Below are positions 46,121 to 61,100 of a stretch of 64,000 nt of DNA, one piece after another. Every line of letters starts with the position of its first letter. Positions within the stretch are counted from its first letter, which is position 1. The notes under the pieces were generated by a model that made no database searches, was not told the origin of the DNA, and was given only the letters and a program-made list of their open reading frames with translations. Where the stretch lies: the NCBI GenBank assembly GCA_035048485.1, contig CM068592.1:35968001-36032000 (forward strand), read 5' to 3'. A program made the translations under genes and the position numbers. This DNA comes from Pteria penguin. Taxonomy: Eukaryota > Mollusca > Bivalvia > Pterioida > Pteriidae.

Positions 46121-49100
46121 TTACATTCTAAAATTATCAACTTTTATTGTTAAGGCCACTTCTGGTCTCCTTTGCTTTCCGAATTCCATATTTCCAGATC
46201 CTTGCTTCTTTTTCTCCTCTCTCCTGTAACATCAAACTTTGTATCAATTTTGCATATTCATGTATAAATATACATGTATTATAATCATGTATCACTATCA
46301 GATATATCAATAACATTTGATATAACGAACAATTAGAATGAATCAGATTTGACAAATATTCTTTAATAACTGTGTTAAAGCACAGTATATTGTTATTCAG
46401 TATATCATACTATATGGAACAGATTTTCAGGACACAAATCAGTGGAGGATAAAGGATACAGATAAGGCCCCAGCCTCATGAGAGTGGAGGATGAAGGATA
46501 CAGATAAGGCCCCCAGCCTCATGAGAGTGGAGGATAAAGGATACAGATAAGGCCCCCAGCCTCAGGAGAGTGGAGGATAAAGGATATAGATAAGGCCCCC
46601 AGCCTCATGAGAGTGGAGGATAAAGGATATAGATAAGGCCCCCAGCCTCATGAGAGTGGAGGATTAAGGATATAGATAAGGCCCCCAGCCTCATGAGAGT
46701 GGAGGATAAAGGATATAGATAAGGCCCCCAGCCTCATGAGAGTGGAGGATAAAGGATACAGATAAGGCCCCCAGCTTCATGAGAGTGGAGGATAAAGGAT
46801 CTAGATAAGGCCCCCAGCCTCATCAGAGTGGAGGATTAAGGATATAGATAAGGCCCCCAGCCTCATGAGAGTGGAGGATAAAGGATATAGATAAGGCCCC
46901 CAGCCTCATCAGAGTGGATGATAAAGGATATAGATAAGGCCCCCAGCCTCATGAGAGTGGAGGATAAAGGATACAGATAAGGCCCCAAGCCTCATGAGAG
47001 TGGAGGATAAAGGATATAGATAAGGCCCCCAGCCTCATGAGAGTGGAGGATAAAGGATACAGATAAGGCCCCCAGCCTCATGAGAGTGGAGGATAAAGGA
47101 TATAGATAAGGCCCCAGCCTCATGAGAGTGGAGGATAAAGGATATAGATAAGGCCCCAGCCTCATGAGAGTGGAGGATAAAGGATACAGATAAGGCCCCC
47201 AGCCTCATGAGAGTGGAGGATTAAGGATATAGATAAGGCCCCCAGCCTCATGAGAGTGGAGGATAAAGGATATAGATAAGGCCCCAGCCTCATGAGAGTG
47301 GAGGATAAAGGATATAGATAAGGCCCCCAGCCTCATCAGAGTGGAGGATTAAGGATATAGATAAGGCCCCCAGCCTCATCAGAGTGGAGGATAAAGGATA
47401 CAGATAAGGCCCCCAGCCTCATCAGAGTGGAGGATAAAGGATACAGATAAGGCCCCCAGCCTCATGAGAGTGGAGGATAAAGGATATAGATAAGGCCCCC
47501 AGCCTCATCAGAGTGGAGGATAAAGGATACAGATAAGGCCCCCAGCCTCATGAGAGTGGAGGATAAAGGATACAGATAAGGCCCCCAGCCTCATGAGAGT
47601 GGAGGATAAAGGATACAGATAAGGCCCCAGCCTCATGAGAGTGAAGTGAAAAAAAAAAGATTATTACAAAATTTATCCTGTATTACATACACATGTATGA
47701 TAAATTTTAGGTTGGGTGATGAGAATGAATGAGGGGGGCAGGGGGGAGGATTTGTGTCTTTGGATCTTGGATCATTAATGTCCTGTAAAACATCAGCAAC
47801 ATCACTCAATGACCATTTCATAAATATAGTAGCAGTCAGTGATTAGTTTTGGATGAAAGGGGAGTATACAGAGAAACACCAACCTCTGGAAGAACCCCTG
47901 GCAATCTTGCCACTAAAATTTGAACCCAGACTACTCAGTGGTGAGAGGCAACAGTGATTGCAACACTCTTGACCTGATTTATTGAAATGCTACACCACCA
48001 TGTCTGTTACAATGAATTACATACTGATATTAGGGCTATACATCAAGCATGTTTAATACGAGGCTGAACCCTCAGTTCATGACAATGTCATTTTGGCCCT
48101 TTGCTTTGTAATCCTATTATTGGTGTTTAAAAATCATTTCTACCAGAGACATATATACGTGTATATATGTCTCTGTTTCTACTGAATGAATTGAAAAACT
48201 CGGTCAGAAACATGCTTAAAGGGACATAGTCCGAGACTGGAAAATTTTAGCTTCAAAAGGATAAATTACGACAATATCTTATTTTTCCTGTATTACATAT
48301 ATTATAAACTTTGTGTGAATTGCAAAATTTAAAACTAAAATCCCTCAATGTTCTCGTAGAATAAGGGTAACTGAGTCGAATTAAATTCGGTTGGTATCAA
48401 TTCCCCAAATAAGGCGAGGCTCCGCTCATAATCGTGCGCGTGCTGGGATATTCACTGTAGAAAACAACAAAAATGGTTCATATGGAGGAATATGAGCACG
48501 AGAAAAGCAAAAGTGTGGTAGAAAATATCTATACACAGACTCAGAGGCCAAAAAAGAAAAGTGGAACAAATGTTAGAATCGGGTAAAGCTCGAGTTTCAT
48601 TGTCACGTGATTTGACATTTCCTCTGACCGACCTCATCAATATTCAAGGAGTTGGCCTGGTTATGTTGCAAATTTAAAACCTGCATATCTCATTAACGAC
48701 ATCGACTTTGGTAACGATACTTTTTGCACATGCATCTTAGATAATATACTAACGATCGATTGCGGTTTAAGAAATCCGTTTACGTTGTTTTATACTTTCC
48801 CCAACTTCAATCGGACTATGCTCCTTTAAAATTCCGAACATGTTTTTTTAACATACTTAGTAGACATGTAGTTATATGCAAATAAACAAATTTTTAAAAT
48901 TCAACATGGTGATCTTCCAAGAACGTTTAGGTGAGACAACTGGAGATAAAGTACAGGTAAAAGACAACAGAAGATAAGTACCGATAAAAGACAACAAGAT
49001 AAAGTGCAGGTCAAAAACAGCAGACAATAAAGTACAAGTAAAAGACAGCAGACAATAAAGTACAAGTAAATGACAGCAGACAATAAAGTACGAGTAAAAG

Positions 49101-52100
49101 ACAGCAGACAATAAAGTACGAGTAAAAGACAGCAGACAATAAAGTACGAGTAAAAGACAGCAGACAATAAAGTACAAGTAAAAGACAGCAGACAATAAAG
49201 TACAAGTAAAAGACAGCAGACAATAAAGTACAAGTAAAAGACAGCAGACAATAAAGTACAAGTAAAAGACAGCAGCAGATAAAGTGCAACTAAAAGACAG
49301 CAGACAATAAAGTACAAGTAAATGACAGCAGACAATAAAGTACAAGTAAAAGACAGCAGACAATAAAGTATGAGTAAAAGACAGCAGACAATAAAGTACA
49401 ATTAAAAGACAGCAGACAATAAAGTACAAGTAAATGACAGCAGACAATAAAGTACAAGTAAAAGACAGCAGACAATAAAGTACAAGTAAAAGACAGCAGA
49501 CAATAAAGTGCGAGTAAATGACAGCAGCAGATAAAGTACAAGTAAAAGACAGCAGACAATAAAGTACGAGTAAATGACAGCAGCAGATAAAGTACGAGTA
49601 AAAGACAGCAGACAATAAAGTACAAGTAAATGACAGCAGACAATAAAGTACAAGTAAAAGACAGCAGACAATAAAGTACAAGTAAAAGACAGCAGACAAT
49701 AAAGTACAAGTAAAAGACAGCAGACAATAAAGTACAAGTAAATGACAGCAGACAATAAAGTACAAGTAAATGACAGCAGACAATAAAGTACAAGTAAATG
49801 ACAGCAGACAATAAAGTACAAGTAAATGACAGCAGACAATAAAGTGCAAGTAAAAGACAGCAGACAATAAAGTACAAGTAAAAGACAGCAGACAATAAAG
49901 TACAAGTAAAAGACAGCAGACAATAAAGTACAAGTAAATGACAGCAGACAATAAAGTACAAGTAAAAGACAGCAGACAATAAAGTACAAGTAAAAGACAG
50001 CAGACAATAAAGTACAAGTAAAAGACAGCAGACAATAAAGTACAAATAAATGACAGCAGACAATAAAGTACGAGTAAAAGACAGCAGACAATAAAGTACA
50101 AGTAAAAGACAGCAGACAATAAAGTACAAGTAAAAGACAGCAGACAATAAAGTACAAGTAAATGACAGCATATGATTAAATAGAAGATAACATACAGATA
50201 AAGAACAACAGAAGATAATATACAGGTATAGGACAACAGAAGATAACATACTTATATGTATTTGTCTCAATGATGAAAACGTGATATTTTGCTTTCTGTT
50301 AAAATACATAGGTAAAATGTAAACTTTCTTACTGTTTGCGTTTTTCTTCTGCCAACCTGAGCAATTCTGCTCTACCTTTTTCATCTTCCACAGTTGAAAA
50401 GTCATCTTCTTTCAGAGGATCAAACTGCAGATTCTGGGAAATAAATATTTAATGTCAATAAAAACATTAACATGCATGTGTATTTACAATAAACACTAAG
50501 AAATTTCTCCATCTCCATTATACAAAATCCTAGTTTCTGTTTATAAATGTTGATGCTTGCTTTTATTATAAAGGAATATTTAAATGCTTTAAATCTTGAT
50601 AAAATTTCATTTAAAATTCCCCACCTTGACACCTATTCTATCACCATCTTGTATACAATATGGAGCCTGTCTTATGTTACTCTTCAGCTTTTTCTTCTTC
50701 CCTTTCTGGTTTTGTGCTTGTTTCTATAAAGAAAGCATACACACTAAATACAGCAATGCATGACACAACATCAATAATGAGGCCTGCTAAAGTTTTCATT
50801 GTTTTCTTTTACAAATGAGACAGCAAGCTGGTGTAACAGTACATTGTAGATGTTGGCGGTGTGTTTCAGATGTCACAGTAGATGTTGGCAGCTTGTCAGT
50901 ATGTTACAGATGTAACAGTAGATGTTGGCAGTATGTTACATATGTCACAGTAGATGTTGGCAGTATGTTACAGATGTCACAGTAGATGTTGGCAGTATGT
51001 CACAGTAGATGTTGGCAGTATGTTACAGATGTCACAGTAGATGTTGGCAGTATGTCACAGTAGATGTTGGCAGTATGTTACAGATTTCACAGTAGATGTT
51101 TGCATTATGTCACAGAAAATGTTGGTAGTATGTCATAAATATCACAGAAGATGTTGATAGTATGTCACAGGAGATGTTAGCAGTATGCAAGAGATTTAAC
51201 GATAGATGTTGACAGCAGTCACAGTCGATGTTGGCAGTATGTCACTGACATCTCAGTAGATGTTGGCAGTATGTCACAGATGTTACTGTAGATGTTGGCA
51301 GTATGTCACAGTAGATGTTGGCAGTATGTCACAGTAGATGTTGGCAGTATGTTACAGTAGATGTTGGCAGCTTGTCAGTATCTTACAGATGTCACGGAAT
51401 ATACTGGCAGTATGTCACAGTAGATGTTGACAGTATGTCACAAATGTCACAATAGATGTTGGCTGTATGTCACAGTAGATGTTTGCAGCTTGTCAGTATG
51501 TTACAGATGTCACAGTAGATTTTGGAAGAATGTCACAGTAGATGTTGGCAGTATGTCACAGTAGATGTTGCCAGTATGTCACAGTAGATGTTGCCAGTAT
51601 GTTACAGATGTCACAGTAGATGTTGGCAGTATGTCACAGTAGATGTTGGCAGTATGTCACTGACATCTCAGTAAATGTTGGCAGTATGTCACAGATGTTA
51701 CTGTAGATCTTGGTAGTATGTCACTGTATGCTACAATAGATGACAGTATGTCACAGTAGATGTTGGCAATATGTCTCAAATGTTGACACAGTGTGTCAAA
51801 GTAGATGTCAAATCATAAAATTCACACTGCACTGAGTTTGTCATTTGTATAAGTTAATATTTATTTAACAAAAGATACAGTATCAGCCACATCCATACCT
51901 GATACAATGTTAAACAATTATAAATCAGTCGATTTTATAAATTAACATATATATAATGTGCTCACCTTGGTGCTATCTTTGATGATGGACCATTCAAATC
52001 TGTTTTCAAAATGTTTGGCAATACATAGATACTCCTGTGGTATAAAACACATGTCAGCTACTGCCTGCTTCAGACTCTGTACTGTTGCACCTTGGGATAC

Positions 52101-55100
52101 ATCCCAAATCAATTCCACAGCAGATTCATATGATTTAGTTTCAGGTATTCTTTTCATGACCTCCAACAGTATCTGGTTCTGGCTGTATTTAGATTCAGTA
52201 ATATTTTGAATAAACATAATTATTGTAATTAACCATGATGAAATATAAAAGAAATATATTGGAGATTTAACTACAGTGAGTTTTCTGGCCTTGATTATTT
52301 TGACAATCTCATACAAGTGGAAAAAAGGTTAAGCAGCAGTTACCTTTATGTGGCCAGTTAAGTACTAGTCAACCTTATATGGTCAGTCAAGTAGCAGTCA
52401 CCATTATATTGCTAGTCAAGTAGCAGTCACCGTTATCTGGTCAGTCAAGTGGTAACTACCAATGGTCAATCAAGTAGCAGTCACCATTAAATGGTCAGTA
52501 AAGTAACAGTCATCTTATATCATCACTCGAGTAGCAGTCATGTTGATATCGCCAGTCAAGTAGCAGTCATCTTTATATCACCAGTCAAGTAGAGTCACCT
52601 TAATATGGTCAGACATGTAGCAGTCACCTTAATATGGTCAGACATGTAGCAGTCATGTTGATATTGCCAGTCAAGTAGCAGTAATGTTGATATCGCCAGT
52701 CAAGTAGCAGTCATGTTGATATCGCCAGTCAAGTAGCAGTCATGTTGATATCACAAGTCAAGTAGCAGTCATCTTTATATCACCAGTTTCACCAGTCAAG
52801 TAGAGTCACCTTAATATGACTCCACATGAAATAAAGTCCTTGCTTCTCGTGATTTTATCTTTATACTATAACACATGAAAAAAAGGTCTTGCAATTATAT
52901 ATAAAGAGAGATAATTGCAAAATTAAAGCCAGAGTAATTGCTGCTCTGTTCCCTTTAGACTGTTTAGATTGGAATGTTCAGAGTATAATGCTTTTAAAAC
53001 TCTCTAAAAAGATGAAAAGCAAAATGGTAAAAATTATTGAAATTATTTCTCATAGTCATCATTTATATATTAACATTACTTCTGTGACTTCTAGTAAAAA
53101 ATGTTATTGACAGAAAGTTACTGACCTCAGTTGTTCCTCTTGAGGCAAAATTTGTATAGCCAGCCTTGTACATGACTTCAACTTAAGTTTCCTAGAGAAT
53201 ACACATATAATTTGAGAAAATATTTTTGAAAATGCAATGAAAATTAGAGCAGTCCTATTGGGACAAATACCCCCATGGCAACAAGGTAGAAACATGCAAT
53301 AATTCATCCCAATATACATCACTGGTATAAATGTAATGGATGTCCCACTTACAAGCACATTTTAAGGTATAATCAATTGTTTTACCCATTCTGTCTATTG
53401 TGACCTTGACATATGACCTTAGTTCAAGGTCATGACACACCCTTAGATCTTAAGCAACAATTCTGTGAAATATTATTGAAACTGTGCACAGGGGAAGAAG
53501 TTATGGCCCGGACAAGGTTATACCTATTGTGACCTTGACCTTTGACCTGTGACTGCAGTTCAAAGTCATGACACACTCTTGGATCCAAAGCAACAATTCC
53601 GTGAAATATTATTGAAATCTGTGCACAGGGTGAGAAGTTATGGCTCGGACAAAGTTTCCTTATTGTGTCTATTATGGCCTTGACCTTTGACCTATGACTT
53701 TGGTTCAAGGTCATGACTTACCCTTGAATCCCAAGCAATAATTCTGTGAAATATATTATTGAAATATGTGAACAGGGGAAGAAGTTATGGCCCAGACAAG
53801 GTTTTACTATTCATAGTCTATTATAACCTTGACCTTTGACCTAGGAACTTGGATTCAAGTCATGACAAACCTATGGATCCTAAGCAACAATTCTGTGAAA
53901 CATTATTGAAATCCATGCTCAGGGGAAGAAGTTATGGAACAGACAAAGTTTTACTGATTGTGTCTATCATGACCTTGACCTATGACCTTTATTCAAAGTC
54001 ATGACACACCCTTGGATCCTAAGCAACAATTCTGTGAAAGTTATGGCCCAAACAAAGTTTTTCTTATTGTGTCTATTATAATCTTGACCTAGGAACTTGG
54101 ATTCAAGTCATGACAAACCCTTGGATCCTAAGCAACAATTCTGTGAAACATTATTGAAATCCATGCTCAGGGGAAGAAGTTATGGAACGGACTTAGTTTT
54201 ACTGTCTATCATGACCTTGACCTATGACCTTTATTCAAGGTTATGACACACCCTTGGATCCTAAGCAACAATTCTGTGATGTATTATTGAAATCTGTGCA
54301 CAGGGTGAGAAGTTATGGTACGGACCAAGTTTTTCTTATTGTGTCTATTATCACCTTGACCTATGACCTTGGTTCAAGGTCATGACAAACCCTTAGGTCA
54401 TGCGCAACAATATTGTGAAATATTATCTAAATCCATCCACCCAATAAAAAGATATGGCCCAGACACGGTTTTAACAACTAAGTCCACAGTGATCTTGACC
54501 TTTGACCTATGACCTTGGGTCGAGGTCATGACACACCCTTGGGTCATGGGCAACAATCCTGTGCAATATTATCTAAATCCATCCACCCAATAAAAAGATA
54601 CTGCTCGGACACTGTTTTAACAACCAAGTCCACAGTGTTCTTGACCTTTGACTTATGACCTTGGGTCAAGCTCATGACACACCCTTGGGTCATGGGCGAC
54701 AATATTATGAAATTTTATCCAAATCCATCCACCCAATAAAAAGATATGGCCCGGACACGAATCTGGACGGACAGAGAGACAGACGGACAAGGTGATTCCA
54801 ATATACCCCCCAAACTAAATATGAGGTATAAATGGGTATAAATATGAGGTAGACAATCTATCAGAAAAGGATCACATAAGAATCAGGTCAAATGGGATAT
54901 GCTGACAAAATTTCCTTCAATGCTTTGTCTTGATATCTATACATGGACATGTATATTCAAGAAAATAAAAAAACAAGAGGCCCAAGTGGGCCTATATCGC
55001 TCACCTGAGTACCTAGATGATCAGTCATGCATGAAGGAAGAATTCATTTATTTTTGCATTAATGTGACTAAGTCAACACAGATGTGGAAAATATGTCAAA

Positions 55101-58100
55101 TTTTATTTCAAGCTAGAATAAAAAAACAACACTTTTTTGCACATCCATTCAGGTGATTTTGATATTAAGCATTTCCTTTGTCTCTGCAAGAAGTCATTCA
55201 GGGCAACAAGTTAGTAATTTTCTTTAGGTGGGGCCTTTTGTTGACTGATTTCAAGTCTGGGTCATGAACAACAATTGTTTCAAATATTGTCCAGATCTAA
55301 CTTAAAATTGCCTAATTTCATATGTTGAGTGTTGAGAAACATCTAAAAACTTATTTAGATGTGTAAAGAAATGAAAAAAAAATTTCTCCATATTTCAATT
55401 ACCAAGTGGTATATGTACCATTGTGAGAACTGCTTTTTAGACATGGTGGCATTATCTGTTAACCAATTTGGATGAAATTTATCAAATTGATAGAGGACCT
55501 TTAGTACTTCATGTATTCCATGTTTCATTAAAATCTTTCATGTGGTATAACAGCAGACGTGAAAAATGTGATTGAATTGTTCCTACACACCCTCATTTGG
55601 AAGTCTTAAAAAATTCATAGAAAATCCAAAAATTGAGATATTGACAAAATTCTTTCAAAGTAACAATCCTTACCATAATTATGATCACAATAGTCCATAA
55701 GAAATCATCATTATCAATTAACTAGGAAATATGACACTTTTTTTTCTGCATTGAATCACCAAGTCCAAAGAAATGTCGAAAAAAAATTCTAAAATTTGAT
55801 TTTGGAAGGGAACCAAAATGACAATAGGTCTTCACTCATCCCTCTAGATCATTTCTATACATTCTGTTTGTCTCTGTATACAGCCCGTATGAAAAAGAAT
55901 ATTGTTAAAGGAGGGAACTCTTTTGTGACCTATTTTTGACTATGGTGGCGCCACCTGTAACAAGGTCTGGACGAAAACAACAGAATTTGAAGAGGATCAT
56001 AAGTGACTTATTTCTACCAAGATTTATTAAAATCCTTCAAACAGTTTTGTAGAAAAAGTTGAAAATGTGAAAAATGGCCAATCCCCCCCCCTTTTTTTTG
56101 GAAGTCTTAAACGTAAAATTCCTAATTTCATATGTTGAGTGTTGAGAAACATCTAAAAACTTATTTAGATGTGTAAAAAAAAAAAAAAAAATTTTTTTGA
56201 CCACAGCTGGATTTGAACCGCTACTCTCCATATTTCAATTACCAAGTGGTATATGTACCATTGTGAGACCTACTTTTTAGACATGGTGGCATTATCTGTT
56301 AACCAATTTGGATGAAATTTACCAAATTGATAGAGGACTTTTAGTACTTCATGTATTCCATGTTTCATTAAAATCATTCATGTGGTTTTGTAGAAAAAGT
56401 TGAAAATGTGAAAAATGGCCAACCCCCCCCCCCCCTTTTTTTTTTTGGAAGTCTTAAAAAATTCATAAAAAATCCAAAAATTGAGATAATGACAAAATTC
56501 TTTCACAATAATATTCCTTACCACAATTATGATCAAAATAGTCATTAAGAAATCATCAATATCAATTAACTGAAAAACATGACACTTTTCTTCGTTGAAA
56601 TGACTAAGTCCAGAAACACGTCAAAAAAGCGTAAATTTTTATTTGACGGATCTTAACCCCGAACACAATTTTTAAAAACCCATCTTTATAGATTGTTGAA
56701 ATGCAATTAGTTTCCCCATTTATGTACTGGTTCTGGAGAAGAAGATGTTTGAAGAGGGGTACCCTTTTGGGCACTTTTGGTCCCGCCCTGGATCCACCCC
56801 TGAGGGAATCTGGATCCCAAACACAATTTTAGTAGGGGACCTTGAGTACATCATTTACACAAAGTTTGATCCAAATCTGCAATGTAGTTCCAAACAGTTT
56901 TGTAGAAAAAGTTGAAAATGTGAAAAATGGCCCCCCCCACCCCCCTTTTTTTTTTGGAAGTCTTAAACGTAAAATTCCTAATTTCATATGTTGAATGTTA
57001 AGAAACATCTAAAAACTTATTTAGATGTGTAAAAAAAAAAAAAATGTTTTGACCACAGCTGGATTTGATCCGCTACTCTACATATTTCAATTACCAAGTA
57101 TTATATGTACCGTTGTGAGACCTACTTTTTAGACATGGTGGCATTTTCTGTTTACCAATTTGGATGAAATTTACCAAATTGATAGAGGACTTTTAGTACT
57201 TCATGTATTCCATGCTTCATTAAAATCTTTCATGTGGTTTCATAGAAATAGTTGAAAATGTGAAAAATGGCCAACCCCCCCTTTTTTTTGGAAGTCTTAA
57301 AAAATTCATAAAAAATCCAAAAATTGAGATAATGACAAAATTCTTTCACAATAATATTCCTTACCACAATTATGATCAAAATAGTCATTAAGAAATCATC
57401 AATATCAATTAACTGAAAAACATGACACTTTTCTTCATTGAAATGACTAAGTCCAGAAACACGTCAAAAAAGCATAAATTTCTATTTGACGGATCTTAAC
57501 CCCGAACACAATTTTTATTAACCCATCTTTATAGATTGTTGAAATGCAATTAGTTTCCCCATTTATGTACTGGTTCTGGAGAAGAAGATGTTTGAAGAGG
57601 GGTACCCTTTTGGGCACTTTTGGTCTCGCCCTGGATCCACCCCTGAGGGAATCTGGATCCCAAACACAATTTTAGTAGGGGACCTTGAGTACATCATTTA
57701 CACAAAGTTTGATCCAAATCTGCTATGTAGTTCCAGAGAAGAAGTCGAAAATGTGAAAAAGTTGACGACGACGACGACGGACGACGGACGGCGCACTATG
57801 ACTATAGCTCATTTGAGCCTTTGGCTTAGGTGAGCTAAACAGTGTTAAACCATTAATACTGAAACTTTTCAATTATACATTTAATTGCAATAGTTAGAGG
57901 GAAAAATGATAAGGAATCTTAACAATATATTTCAATAAATATTGCAAACTGGTGTGGCCTCGTGGATGAGGTGCTCGGCTTGTGACCTAGAGGTCCCAAG
58001 TTCGTCTCCTGCCCTGGGCATACCAGTGTTCTGTCTTCCGGATGAGACAGTAAAATTCGAGGTCCTGTGGCACGTAAAAAATCCCTCACTGCTTCTGGTG

Positions 58101-61100
58101 GGTCCATTGCAAAGGTAGAAATTTCTATGCAAGATGCCTTCACCATATAAGTGAAATAAATGTGGAGTGACGTAAAACAATAATCAATCTATCAATCAAT
58201 ATATATTTCATATATAGAATTAATTTTCACCATTAAAACTTTAATAAAATTGTTTTGTATACATTTATATGAAAATTCTCTATTTTGCATACAAAAACCA
58301 AAAATGTATTAATGTCTCAATGGCTGTTCAAAGTAAATACTTGTCAAAAATCAACAGAAATTTCACCATCAACTGCACACTAAATCAAAATAGATATATA
58401 TACCTGAAAGACAAACCCATACAACTGACAGAAAAACCCATACACCTGACAGATAACCTATACACCGGACAGACAAACCCATACATCTGACAAACCCATA
58501 CAACTGACAGACAAACCCATACAACTGAAAGATATCTGACAGATAACCCATACAACTGACAGACAAACCCATACAACCGACAGACAAACCCATACATCTG
58601 ACAGATAACATATACACCTGACAAATCCATACAACTGACAAACCCATACAACTGACAAACCCATACACCTGACAGGCATACTCATACACCTGACAGGCAA
58701 ACCTGTACATCTGACAGATAACCTATACAAGTGACAGACAAACCCATACACCTGACAGGCAAACCCATACATCTGACAGATAACCCCATACACCTGACAG
58801 GCAAACCTGTACATCTGACAGATAACCTATACAACTGACAGACAAACCCATACACCTGACAGACAAACCCATACATCTGACAGATAACCCCATACACCTG
58901 ACAGGCAAACCCATACACCTGACAGATTTATACACCTGACAGACAGACCTATACACTTAACTGACTTTACACCCGACAGACAGACCTATTCACCTGACAG
59001 ACAGACCCTTACACCTGGCAGACTTATACACATGAAAGATAGACCTATGTACTTAGCAGACCTATACACCTGACAGATTCATACACCTGGGAGACAAACC
59101 TATACACCTGACAGATTTATACATCTGACAGGCAGATCTATACCTCTGGCAGACTTAAAAACATGACAGACAAACCTATACACCTGACAGACAGACCTAT
59201 ACATTTAACAGACCTATACACCGGCCATTCAGACCTATACACCTGACAGATTTATTCACCTGGCAGACAGACCTATACACCTGACAGATTTATACGTCTG
59301 ACAGACAGACCTATACACCTGACAGATTTATACACCTGACAGACAGACCTATACACCTGACAGATTTATACACCTGACAGACAGATCTATACACTTGACA
59401 GACAGACCTATACACCTGACAGGCAGACCTATTCACCTGACAATCAGACCTATACACCCAACAGATTTATACACCTGGAAGACAGACCTGTACACCTGAC
59501 AGATTTATACAACTGGCAGACTTACACACCTGACAGACAGACCTATGCACTTAACTGACCAATACACCTGACAGACAGACCTATACACCTGACAGGCAGA
59601 ACTATACACCTGGCAGACTTATACACCTGACAGACAGACCTGGCAGACTTATACACCTGATAGACAGACCTACACACTTAACTGATCTATACACCTGACA
59701 AACAGACCCATACACCTGACAGATTTATACACCTGGCAGACAGATATATACACCTGGCAGATTTATACACCTGACAGACAGAGCTATACACCTGGCAGAC
59801 TTATACACCTGACAGACAGACCTATACATTTAACTGACCTATACACCTGACAAACAGACCTGTACACCTGACAGATTTATACAACTGGCAGACTTACACA
59901 CCTGACAGACAGACCTATACACTTAACTGACCAATACACCTGACAGACAGACCTATACACCTGACAGGCAGAACTATACACCTGGCAGACTTATACACCT
60001 GACAGACAGACCTGGCAGACTTATACACCTGATAGACAGACCTACACACTTAACTGATCTATACACCTGACAAACAGACCCATACACCTGACAGATTTAT
60101 ACACCTGGCAGACAGATATATACACCTGGCAGATTTATCCACCTGACAGACAGAGCTATACACCTGGCAGACTTATACACCTGACAGACAGACCTATACA
60201 TTTAACTGACCTATACACCTGACAAACAGACCCATACACCTGACAGATTTATACACCTGGCAGACACACATATACACCTGATAGACAGATATATATAAAT
60301 AGCTTAATTACCATATACTCTGGTAATACCACTGTAAATGATTGTCACTAAGGATGATGACACTAATTATTTTGTTTTTCATCAGATTTCAGCCACAAAT
60401 AAATAAGTGTTTTCCTACATAAGATCAGAATCAATCCACCACAATTCAGTTACTGGGTTCACCCTAGACTTGTTACCTGTATCACCATTACATGAGTGGA
60501 TTGTGGACATACTTACTGTAGAGAAAAGTCTGAACCTCGTAAAGCAGCTCCTAACTTATCCTCATTAATCACTCGCACTCTCATGAAGTGCACTGTGGGA
60601 ATATTCAGCTGTGATAGTTTATCTAATGTCATAATTTGAATACGCAGATCATCTAGAGTAGACTGTAAAGAAATTTCCACTTCTCCTATCAAGGCACATT
60701 GTTTAACATCATTTAAGGTAGATTTGGTACTTGTAAGAAGGAGATCTGAAAGAAACAACAGAAATGTTTAGCCCTTACAACAGGCTGGCAATGAGAAGTT
60801 TGCCATTTCACTACTGGCACTTATGTCTGCTGTGTTCTCACAGAGTCTGCAGTCTAATTCTACTAGTAAACACAGGTACCAGCTTCAGCTGGGAAGTTGA
60901 TCTGAAATGGACAGGTGTCCAATCAATAGGAAATCTGCCTCTCGGTACCGTAGAAACCTGGTGCAGATTTTGGTTTACAGACCTACATATCACCAACTCT
61001 CATCAGAAGATTATACTACTGATACCTAAAAACAACATTGCATTAATGGACTTATAGTGACCTGATTATAAAATTCTATAACAAGAGTTGTCAGAAAACT

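Noticed and set aside
48872..50405. Very hydrophobic minus-strand proteins of up to 454 residues in three frames
   Set aside because: They are the 28-bp satellite read in all frames. The same 28-residue cycle appears in each, with no start context and no unique sequence.
51958..52209. 83-residue plus-strand frame
   Set aside because: It is the antisense shadow of the USP40 exon 51966-52182.
60764..61057. 97-residue plus-strand frame opposite the USP40 intron
   Set aside because: It partly overlaps a 66-bp duplication, shows no domain and lies antisense inside an intron.
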